From Lachnospiraceae bacterium UBA1066 (GTDB lineage Bacteria; Bacillota; Clostridia; Lachnospirales; Lachnospiraceae): DNA of 19,739 bases. The stretch covers positions 1 to 19,739 of the forward strand of contig DCDB01000124.1 of the NCBI GenBank assembly GCA_002316215.1, read 5' to 3'. Numbering within the stretch: the first letter of the stretch is position 1; the number at the start of each line of letters is the position of its first letter. The translations under genes and the position numbers were made by a program. Shown in pieces: positions 6,984 to 13,396 of this stretch. The notes beneath the pieces were generated by a model. The model was not told where the DNA came from. It saw only the letters and a list, made by a program, of their open reading frames with translations, and made no database searches.

Positions 6984-7934
6984 ATGAAGCGATGGATCAT
7001 GACAGGCCTTGCGGCAGTTCTCTGCCCGGCTTTATTGTGCAATCTCTTTTTATCCGGCTGCGGAACAGTATCAAAAGCAGCAGGTGCGCAGGAAACAGAT
7101 TTTTCCGGAAGCGGAACGCGCAGCAACACGCCGAAAGTACTTGTTCCCGAAGCTCCCGGTACGGATACCGAAACGGCCGACGGGGTTACAGTTGATTTCA
7201 GCAACATTTCTTCCGGGTATTTTTGTGTCCTCTACAGCGGCAGCAATACGCGTCCTAAAATCGGCATCACGGCACCTGACGGAGATAAATATTATTTCAT
7301 GCTCCATAATACCGGATCCTATGAGACATTCCCTCTGACGGGCGGGGACGGCGCTTACCAATACGTCGTTTATGAAAATCTTTCGGATGACCAGTATGTC
7401 GCCATCCTTTCCGGGCAGCGGGACGCTGCCATTTCAGATCCCCTGACGCCCTATTTATACCCGAACCAATATGTGGATTTTACAGCAGATACCAGGGCTG
7501 TGGCTAAAGGGGCTGAACTTGTAAAAAGTGCGGACGGCGATCTTGCAGCCGTCGGCCTGGTTTATGATTACTGCTATAAGAATATCAGCTATGATTACAA
7601 TAAGGCCGACACCGTCGAAAGCGGCTATACGCCCGATGTCGACGAGACCCTGGAAAGCGGAAAGGGAATCTGCTTTGATTATGCCGCCCTTATGGCCTGC
7701 ATGCTGAGATCCCAGGGCATACCGACGCGTCTGGAGGTCGGATATGCAGGAACGGTGTATCATGCCTGGATTTCCACATATATAAAAGATGTCGGCTGGA
7801 TTAACGGCATTATCCAGTTTAACGGCAGCGGCTGGACGCTGATCGATCCGACAACCGCCTCCGTCAAGGGGGAAAAGGAAGCCAGGAAGTTCATCAGCAG
7901 CAATTCGTATTACCAGACAAAATACATTTATTAA
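6984..7934 (+). CDS. Lipoprotein with transglutaminase-like domain
   Basis: This 316-residue protein has a lipoprotein signal (LFLSGC, modified Cys26), so it is exported and tethered to the outer face of the membrane. Residues about 70-155 look like a beta-rich domain. The C-terminal half is a transglutaminase/protease core: GKGICFDYAALMACMLRSQG gives catalytic Cys230, VYHAW gives His250 and TLIDPT gives Asp288, a complete triad. Bacterial members act as cysteine proteases, crosslinking enzymes or peptidoglycan-linked hydrolases, so the chemistry is uncertain. The ATG follows the previous TAA with no gap and no strong ribosome site, implying translational coupling. It lies immediately before the PilC-like gene, suggesting it acts on the envelope or on pilin-like subunits. 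Confidence 0.82.
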   Translation: MKRWIMTGLAAVLCPALLCNLFLSGCGTVSKAAGAQETDFSGSGTRSNTPKVLVPEAPGTDTETADGVTVDFSNISSGYFCVLYSGSNTRPKIGITAPDGDKYYFMLHNTGSYETFPLTGGDGAYQYVVYENLSDDQYVAILSGQRDAAISDPLTPYLYPNQYVDFTADTRAVAKGAELVKSADGDLAAVGLVYDYCYKNISYDYNKADTVESGYTPDVDETLESGKGICFDYAALMACMLRSQGIPTRLEVGYAGTVYHAWISTYIKDVGWINGIIQFNGSGWTLIDPTTASVKGEKEARKFISSNSYYQTKYIY

Positions 7935-7951
7935 TTTACGGGGGGTCGGAA

Positions 7952-8965
7952 ATGCTGAACAACAGTGAACTTTCAACATATTTTGACCAGATGGCCATGG
8001 TGCTTTCGGCAGGGATCACACCGGAGGAAGGATTGGACATCTTAAAATGCGATGCCGCTTCCGAAAGCGGAAAACAGCTGCTCGGAATAATTTTAGACAG
8101 CGTGTCCGGCGGTTCTTTTCTTGCGGATGCCATGGAAAATACAGGAGAATTCCCTGTCTATGCCTCCGCTCTTACGCGTATCGGAGAAAAATCCGGGAAT
8201 CTCGATCATGTCTTTTCAAGCCTTGCCTCCTACTACAAAAGGGCGGAAAATCTTTCCGAGGGCATCCGTGAGGCCCTGACATACCCCCTGGTCATGATTT
8301 TCATGATGCTGGCCGTCATCGGGATCCTGATTGCACGCGTTCTCCCCGTTTTTAACAGTGTCTATGCAGAACTTGGTTCCTCGCTTACAGGACTTCCCCA
8401 GGCACTGCTTTCATTTTCTGTCTCTTCCGGAAATATCCTGCTGATTATTTTCGCCCTGCTTGCCATTTTACTGACGGCCGGCGCCATCCTTTTGATAAAG
8501 AGCCCTTCTTTCCGCAGCCGTTTTTTCTTAAGCCGAAAGTTTATGATGAAAATCTCGGAAAGCCGTTTTGCCGGCGGGCTCTCCCTTGCACTTTCCTCGG
8601 GCCTCGACGTTGACGACTCCCTCGAAATGGCCGCGAAGCTGGCGGACCATCCGGCTGTCAGGGAAAAAATCGAAAAAGCCCGCAGCTATCTTGCAGAAGG
8701 CATGGGTTTTTCCGAAGCTGTCGGAAAAGCGGAAATTTTTTCCGGGCTTACAAACCGGATGGTGGATATCGGCGTAAAGTCCGGTACGACAGATGCGGTC
8801 ATGGAAAAAATAGCTGAGCAGTACGATCACGATATCGACACAAGGATCGGCCGTCTTCTCGGCATCCTTGAGCCGACACTCGTCATCGTGCTTGCCCTGA
8901 TCACCGGCGTCATTCTTCTTTCTGTCATGATGCCGCTGCTTTCAATTATGTCGGGGATTGCATAA
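7952..8965 (+). CDS. Type II secretion / type IV pilus platform protein (GspF/PilC family)
   Basis: This inner-membrane platform couples the cytoplasmic ATPase to pilin addition or removal. The 337-residue protein has two T2SSF modules (about 8-130 and 205-330), each followed by membrane helices (about 112-134, 161-183 and 305-332). Each module carries the characteristic loop: RIGEKSGNLDHVF near 76-88 and DIGVKSGTTDAVM near 272-284. It is slightly shorter than the roughly 400-residue PilC of Gram-negative pili because the N-terminal extension is small. GGGGG precedes the ATG, and the stop codon overlaps the next ATG by one base (TAATG). It is the first structural gene of the pilus-like part of the operon. 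Confidence 0.9.
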   Translation: MLNNSELSTYFDQMAMVLSAGITPEEGLDILKCDAASESGKQLLGIILDSVSGGSFLADAMENTGEFPVYASALTRIGEKSGNLDHVFSSLASYYKRAENLSEGIREALTYPLVMIFMMLAVIGILIARVLPVFNSVYAELGSSLTGLPQALLSFSVSSGNILLIIFALLAILLTAGAILLIKSPSFRSRFFLSRKFMMKISESRFAGGLSLALSSGLDVDDSLEMAAKLADHPAVREKIEKARSYLAEGMGFSEAVGKAEIFSGLTNRMVDIGVKSGTTDAVMEKIAEQYDHDIDTRIGRLLGILEPTLVIVLALITGVILLSVMMPLLSIMSGIA

Positions 8966-9300
8966 TGAACAGGTTTACGGGAAAACATACAGGAAATTTC
9001 ATACGGACGCTTATCCTTTCAGGTATCTTCTGCCTTTTCGTTACAGCTGCCTTCTGGTCTGCATTTTCCGAGGCTGCGCGCTCCGCGAAGGCTCAGGAAG
9101 CTGCCAACCTGAAAAACGCCGTAAAGAACGATATTATCCACTGCTACGCCGTGGAGGGCGCTTATCCGGAAAGCCTGGCCTATATTGAAGAGCATTACGG
9201 CCTTACGTACGACAGCAGCCGTTTCCTGATTGACTATGAGCCTGTCGCCAAAAACATCATGCCCGATGTTACGGTCATTGACCTGGAGGAAAAAGAATGA
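8965..9300 (+). CDS. Small pseudopilin-like membrane protein
   Basis: This 111-residue protein has a short basic N-terminus, one hydrophobic helix (about 14-32) and a small extracytoplasmic domain. The segment NDIIHCYAVEGAYPESLAYI resembles the pseudopilin pattern in which the long N-terminal helix runs into a YP-containing turn. The canonical prepilin motif (Gly at -1, Phe at +1, Glu at +5) is absent: the helix is RTLILSGIFCLFV with no Glu. It starts inside the PilC stop and overlaps the next gene by four bases (ATGA). Placement between the platform and further pilin-like genes supports a structural role. The family assignment is tentative. Confidence 0.6.
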   Translation: MNRFTGKHTGNFIRTLILSGIFCLFVTAAFWSAFSEAARSAKAQEAANLKNAVKNDIIHCYAVEGAYPESLAYIEEHYGLTYDSSRFLIDYEPVAKNIMPDVTVIDLEEKE

Positions 9301-9824
9301 CGGATAAAAGCAGCAGGCACCGCTACGTAGATATCCTGGCTGTGCTTCTCTTATTTCTGGTTTTTTCCATGACCGCGCTTCTTTTAGTGCTTTCCGGCGC
9401 CGGGGTCTATGAAAAAACTGCCGCCAGGATGAAATCCAGCTTTACCACCCGGACCGCGCTTTCGTATCTGATTGAAAAAATACATGAAAATGACGCTTCC
9501 GGCGTGATTTCCGTTTCTGAACTGGACGGAAACGGACTTTTGGCCTTCCGTTTTTCTGAAAACGGAACCTCTTACTGCACCTGGATCTATCTTTCAGACG
9601 GAAGCCTGAAAGAACTGACAGCCCGAATCTCCTCTTCCTCAGAACAGGACCCGGGACAGGCATCTCTTACGGATTCCCCCTCTTTCCGTCCGGATGCGGG
9701 ACAGACACTGCTTTCCGCTTCGTCATTTACAGCAGAAGAAAACAATGGACTCATCACTCTTTCGGTTACAGACAGCGACGGCGTATCCGAATCCGCAGCC
9801 GTCGCAAAAAGGAGCGGAAAATGA
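9297..9824 (+). CDS. Membrane-anchored pseudopilin-like protein, possibly DUF4860 family
   Basis: This 175-residue protein has a basic N-terminus, a hydrophobic helix (about 12-34) and a continuing amphipathic segment, then a beta-rich extracytoplasmic domain with a Ser/Gln/Asp-rich stretch (about 110-135). From memory it resembles DUF4860 proteins, which often lie beside pilin-like genes in Clostridia; that assignment is unverified. There is no prepilin cleavage motif. GGAGG lies seven bases before the ATG, and the ATG overlaps the preceding stop. By position it may correspond to a minor pseudopilin such as GspJ. Function is otherwise unknown. Confidence 0.6.
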   Translation: MTDKSSRHRYVDILAVLLLFLVFSMTALLLVLSGAGVYEKTAARMKSSFTTRTALSYLIEKIHENDASGVISVSELDGNGLLAFRFSENGTSYCTWIYLSDGSLKELTARISSSSEQDPGQASLTDSPSFRPDAGQTLLSASSFTAEENNGLITLSVTDSDGVSESAAVAKRSGK

Positions 9825-10207
9825 GAAAAAATTCATCTTCTCTGCTTCTGATCGAACTTATTTTTTCCATCCTGTTTCTTAGCCTTGCCGGCGGAACCAC
9901 CCTTTTGGTTTTTGCCAAAGCCAGGGTACTGTCGGACAATACCGTCGCCGTAAACAGGGCCGTGCTCCTTGCGGAAAGCCGCGCCGAAGAATTCACCGCC
10001 GGAGCGCAGACGGATCCCGAAAAAATTTTTTACAGCAAAGACTGGAAGGAAACGGATGAAGCGGGCGCTGTCTATGTTATGACCTGCACGCCAGAGGAAA
10101 AAGACAGCGGCCTTCAGGGACTCCGTATCACAATAACAGTTAAAAGTACCGAAAAGGAACTTTATTCCCTCGAGGCTCTCCGGCATGAAAGGGGGCGCCT
10201 TTCATGA
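9821..10207 (+). CDS. Minor pseudopilin-like protein with degenerate prepilin signal
   Basis: The 128-residue protein begins MRKNSSSLLLIELIFSILFL. The LLLIEL core matches a class III prepilin helix, with Glu12 at the +5 position if cleavage falls after Ser7, but the -1 residue is Ser where prepilin peptidase normally requires Gly. The hydrophobic helix spans about 8-31, followed by residues typical of GspI/PilV (the AESRAEEF segment after the helix) and a short beta-rich tail. AAAGGAG lies six bases before the ATG. It overlaps both neighbours by four bases, showing tight co-translation. This is the best-supported pilin homologue in the cluster, although its processing is doubtful. Confidence 0.72.
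   Translation: MRKNSSSLLLIELIFSILFLSLAGGTTLLVFAKARVLSDNTVAVNRAVLLAESRAEEFTAGAQTDPEKIFYSKDWKETDEAGAVYVMTCTPEEKDSGLQGLRITITVKSTEKELYSLEALRHERGRLS
10187..10203 (+). promoter_or_regulatory. Hairpin enclosing a ribosome binding site
   Basis: GAAAGG (10187-10192) and CCTTTC (10198-10203) form a six-bp stem around a five-base loop, immediately before the ATG at 10204. The AAAGGGGG ribosome site lies in this structure. Together with the ATGA overlap it would make translation of the next gene depend on ribosomes arriving from the upstream gene. It is a short hairpin, so the regulatory reading is inference. Confidence 0.3.
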
Positions 10208-10797
10208 AAAAGCATTCCGCACACTTCGGATACGGCGTTTCTCTGATCCTTCTCATATTTGTCACGCTCTGCCTTGTCGCGCTCTGTGTGCTTTCTTTTA
10301 TCACGGCCCGGGCGGACAGCCGGCTTTCTTCGGAAATAGAAGAACGGACAAGCGCCTACTGGACAGCTTCGAATCTGGCTACTGAGAAACTGGCGAAGAT
10401 TGACTCTGTCCTTGCCGACGTCTTTGCCTCAAGCGCATCCGAAGAAGCCTACAGAAGCGCCGTCCTGCTAAGATTTAATTCTTCCGGCGAGGATTCCGGT
10501 AAAAGTGCTGACGCAGCTTCCGGCGGAAGTCCCGACGCGGATTCCGGCGGAAATCCCGGCGCAGATATAGATACAGCCGAAGACGGAGTCACCGCCGTAC
10601 AGAATGCCGACGGCTCTTTACAGCTTTCATTTAAAGAAACAATGACAGATACGTCGGAGCTTGAAATATCCGTCAAAGTTCTTACGCCGGATACTGTAAA
10701 TCCATGGTATTATGAGATATCCGGCTGGCGGACCGTAAATACGTCCCAATGGAATCCCGACACGGAAATGCCGCTGCTCGGAGATACTTCTTCGTAA
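10204..10797 (+). CDS. Membrane-anchored PilX/GspK-like protein
   Basis: This 197-residue protein has a basic N-terminus, a hydrophobic helix (about 12-34), a helical stalk with SSEIEERTSAYWTASNLATE (about 42-61), a Ser/Gly/Asp/Ala linker with repeated SGGSPDA/SGGNPGA-like units (about 92-128) and a C-terminal beta-rich domain ending in Trp-containing strands. The layout recalls PilX or GspK, whose N-terminus also ends in Gly before a hydrophobic helix (here FGYG-VSLILL). No Glu occupies +5. A 30-base gap separates it from the ATPase gene, the largest gap in this part of the operon. The role as tip or minor pilin is inference. Confidence 0.55.
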   Translation: MKKHSAHFGYGVSLILLIFVTLCLVALCVLSFITARADSRLSSEIEERTSAYWTASNLATEKLAKIDSVLADVFASSASEEAYRSAVLLRFNSSGEDSGKSADAASGGSPDADSGGNPGADIDTAEDGVTAVQNADGSLQLSFKETMTDTSELEISVKVLTPDTVNPWYYEISGWRTVNTSQWNPDTEMPLLGDTSS

Positions 10798-10827
10798 CAC
10801 AAGACCTTAAAGACAGGAGATAAAACG

Positions 10828-11889
10828 ATGGAAGTTCTGGAAATCCTGAAAAAAGCCGTTGAAATGAAAGCTTCTGATATCTTCATTGTTGCCGGCCTTC
10901 CTCTGACCTTCAAGGTACAGGGCGTGATCGAGCATGTCGACAGCAAAGCGCTCATGCCGCCGGAAACAAGTGAAATCATAGACGGAATCTACTCTCTGAC
11001 AAATGGCAGAAGCATCGATGGCTTCCTTGCCTCCGGTGACGACGACTTTTCATTTGCCGTACGCGGCATCTCACGTTTCCGCGTCAACACCTATAAACAA
11101 AGAGGTTCTCTCGCCGCTGTCATACGCGTCATCACCTTCGATATCCCCTCTGCGGAAGCTCTGCATATTCCCGGTAAAGTCATCCATATGGCTGATTTTA
11201 CCAACGGTCTCATCCTCGTCACCGGGCCGGCCGGCTGCGGGAAATCCACGACCCTCGCCTGCATGATCGACTATATCAACCGCACACGCGAAAATCATAT
11301 TATCACACTGGAAGATCCTCTGGAATATCTTCACCGCCACCATAAGAGCATCGTAAGCCAGCGGGAAATCTATACCGATACCGAAAGCTATGTCACGGCG
11401 CTCAAGGCTTCCCTAAGGCAGAGCCCGGATGTCATCCTCTTAGGCGAAATGCGCGATTATGAGACGATGGACATTGCCATGACGGCGGCTGAAACCGGAC
11501 ATCTCATTATTTCCACGCTTCATACCCTCGGCGCCGCCAATTCCATCGGACGCATCATCGATGTCTTTCCGGCGAATCAGCAGCGGCAGGTCGTCATCCA
11601 GCTCGCCCTCGTACTGCGCGCCGTCATCAGCCAGCAGCTTGTCCCTTCAATTGACGGTACACTGATTCCTGCATTCGAGGTCATGACCGTCAATCCGGCC
11701 ATTTCAACCATGATCCGTGACAATAAGATCCACCAGATCGACGGCGTCATCGCGACATCCGCTTCGGAAGACATGATTTCCATGGATCAGAGCCTTCTGA
11801 ACCTTTATGCAAAGGGCCTGATTACCAAAGATGTCGCTCTCGAACATTCCTATAATACAGAAGCCCTGAAACGAAAGTTGAAAATCTGA
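10828..11889 (+). CDS. pilT: PilT-type secretion ATPase
   Basis: This hexameric cytoplasmic ATPase drives pilus retraction in type IV pilus systems. The 353-residue length and N-terminal domain fit PilT better than PilB/GspE, and the tetracysteine zinc motif of PilB is absent. Motifs in order: Walker A GPAGCGKST (133-141), Asp-box ITLEDPLEYLH (159-169), Walker B LLGEMRD (204-210) and His-box HLIISTLHT (225-233). The PilT-specific C-terminal AIRNLIRE motif appears as AISTMIRDNK (291-300), recognisable but altered, followed by TSASEDMISMDQSL. AGGAG precedes the ATG. It is the last gene of the operon. No assembly ATPase gene is present, so whether it retracts or powers extension is open. Confidence 0.92.
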   Translation: MEVLEILKKAVEMKASDIFIVAGLPLTFKVQGVIEHVDSKALMPPETSEIIDGIYSLTNGRSIDGFLASGDDDFSFAVRGISRFRVNTYKQRGSLAAVIRVITFDIPSAEALHIPGKVIHMADFTNGLILVTGPAGCGKSTTLACMIDYINRTRENHIITLEDPLEYLHRHHKSIVSQREIYTDTESYVTALKASLRQSPDVILLGEMRDYETMDIAMTAAETGHLIISTLHTLGAANSIGRIIDVFPANQQRQVVIQLALVLRAVISQQLVPSIDGTLIPAFEVMTVNPAISTMIRDNKIHQIDGVIATSASEDMISMDQSLLNLYAKGLITKDVALEHSYNTEALKRKLKI

Positions 11890-11947
11890 CGCTCCCTTAC
11901 AAAATTCTCCAAATTTCTGTATTAAACAGCTTTTTGGAAAATGACAA

Positions 11948-12000
11948 AAAACAGCGGCTTTCGGAAACGGCCTTGCGCCGGAACCGAAAACCGCTGTTTT
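11948..12000. terminator. Bidirectional Rho-independent terminator
   Basis: Seventeen-base arms, 11948-11964 and 11984-12000, pair with one mismatch (AAAACAGCGG with CCGCTGTTTT, and TTTCGG with CCGAAA). The 19-base loop can itself pair. T residues follow on the rightward strand (TTTTATTATTTCTTT), and a run of six T residues follows on the leftward strand. It ends the rightward operon after pilT and can also end the leftward transcript from the prsA-like gene. Confidence 0.88.
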
Positions 12001-12110
12001 ATTATTTCTTTCATAAATCCTGCATCTCAAAATGAGCTTTCTGCTGTCATCAAATTCTTTCACAGTTCAAAACCCGGACTGCCCGAAAAGCTCCTTATGA
12101 TGTTCAGCCT

Positions 12111-12161
12111 TTAGCTTGCTGCGGAAGCAGAAGATTCTGCAGAAACCGTGTCCGTGCTGTC
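12111..12161 (-). other. In-frame extension beyond the prsA-like stop codon
   Basis: Directly after the TAA of the foldase gene (12162-12164) the same frame continues for 16 codons, DSTDTVSAESSASAAS, to a second TAA at 12111-12113. Its composition matches the low-complexity tail of the protein. This looks like a remnant of a longer coding sequence cut by a nonsense codon, or a tail exposed by read-through. Confidence 0.55.
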
Positions 12162-12229
12162 TTAAGAAACGGACGCCGTATCAGAAGAAGCCGTGCTGTC
12201 TGCGGCAACTGAAGCCGTATCAGAAGAAA
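12152..12229. repeat. Two degenerate 39-base tandem repeats in the prsA tail
   Basis: Units at 12152-12190 and 12191-12229 both begin CCGTGCTGTCT and both contain GCCGTATCAGAAGAA, the latter at 12175-12189 and 12214-12228. The period of 39 bases keeps the reading frame (13 codons) and encodes Ser/Asp/Thr/Ala-rich peptide. A third, more diverged unit starts near 12230. The middle of each unit differs, and the gene's stop codon lies in the diverged part of the first unit. Confidence 0.75.
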
Positions 12230-13361
12230 CCGTGTCTGCCGTAACTGAAGTATCGGCCGTAGAAGCCGTGGACTCGGCTGCCAGCGTATACGGATCACTG
12301 TCTGTAACTTTCAGCGTTCCGAGCACATTCTGGTCGACCGTGATCGTCGCAGAGGATTTCCATCCTTCTACAATCGAGTCAAAGTTATCCTGCTTGCGTG
12401 TCTTTAAGAGGCTGGCTTTCTTCTCGGTTGTCTTATCCGTGTCAAAGTTCTTGTCGAGGCGGACGATGTAATAATACTTTTCGTCCGAGCTTGTAATCAC
12501 GTGGTCGACCAGCGTTCCGTCAGAAAGTCCGGAAACGGCTTCGACGATGGAGGAATCCAGCGAGGTGTCCGTGGTATCGTTGGTCGTGAACTGCCCGGCG
12601 GAAGTCGTGTAGTCGGAGTTCACTCCGGTAGCGATCGTCTTAATGTCGGCGTTCGCGACGTCGCCGGACGCCTGGATCTCTGACAGGATATTTTCGGCGT
12701 CCGTCATTTTCTGCGTGTTCTGCTCCTCGACCGTCGCTGTGCTTTCCGTTCCGGAAGCAGTCGTCGTGCTCGAATCCGTATCCGACGCAAGCTTTATCTG
12801 CACATAAGTGACAGAAGTCTGCTGCGCTTCCTCATCCGTTACATTTGTATCGACATCGGCTGCCATCGGATCCAGCATCTTGCTCCGGATGGTCTGAAGA
12901 TCCAGCGCCTCAATGACATCGTCCTTGGAGGCCCCGATCTTTGCCCGGAGCTCCTCTGAATTATTGTCGATGTACTTCTGGGCAACCTCTGCAATCTTAC
13001 TGTTATCTTCATCCGTAAGGGAAACATTATAATCCGCCGCATGCTGACGAAGCAGAACCCACTGTTCCAGCTGATCCAGGATTTCGGATTTCATGGTGTC
13101 GCCGTACGTTGACTGCGTCGATTCATTTTCAACAGTATCAAACATGCCGCTGCCGCCGAAATAGCTGCTGTAGTACGAATAAATCTGCGCCTGCTCATAT
13201 TTTGTGAGGAATGCTAAAACGCCCAGATCGACTTTTTCGTCATTAATTGTCACGACTGTTTTCGTTCCGTCAATCTTCGCCGCGCCGCAGCCCGTAAGGG
13301 ATGCCCCGGTCAGAATGATGGCAAGTGCCGCTGCCACACTTTTCCGGAAAATCGATTTCAT
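12162..13361 (-). CDS. PrsA/SurA-like foldase lipoprotein (peptidyl-prolyl isomerase family)
   Basis: This 399-residue exported lipoprotein has the lipobox SLTGC (Cys25), so it sits on the outer face of the membrane where such proteins help secreted proteins fold. The N-terminal helical region (about 35-170) resembles the SurA/PrsA chaperone domain (YEQAQIYSYY, LDQLEQWVLLRQ). A divergent parvulin-like domain runs roughly 180-345, starting VTYVQIKLAS and continuing through TSAGQFTTND and YYYIVRLDKN, interrupted by a Ser/Thr-rich insert (about 194-212). Isomerase activity is uncertain. The C-terminal 50 residues are low-complexity Ser/Ala/Thr/Asp. AGGAGG lies seven bases before the ATG. It follows mfd by 35 bases and is probably co-transcribed with pth-mfd. 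Confidence 0.85.
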   Translation of the reverse strand: MKSIFRKSVAAALAIILTGASLTGCGAAKIDGTKTVVTINDEKVDLGVLAFLTKYEQAQIYSYYSSYFGGSGMFDTVENESTQSTYGDTMKSEILDQLEQWVLLRQHAADYNVSLTDEDNSKIAEVAQKYIDNNSEELRAKIGASKDDVIEALDLQTIRSKMLDPMAADVDTNVTDEEAQQTSVTYVQIKLASDTDSSTTTASGTESTATVEEQNTQKMTDAENILSEIQASGDVANADIKTIATGVNSDYTTSAGQFTTNDTTDTSLDSSIVEAVSGLSDGTLVDHVITSSDEKYYYIVRLDKNFDTDKTTEKKASLLKTRKQDNFDSIVEGWKSSATITVDQNVLGTLKVTDSDPYTLAAESTASTADTSVTADTVSSDTASVAADSTASSDTASVS

Positions 13362-13396
13362 AATGAATCCTCCTTTAATGGCTTAAAACTACAAGC

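Noticed and set aside
12104..12298. A 64-codon leftward open frame in the prsA tail repeat
   Set aside because: It is an alternative frame of the 39-base repeats and low-complexity tail, Arg/Leu-rich, without a ribosome site.
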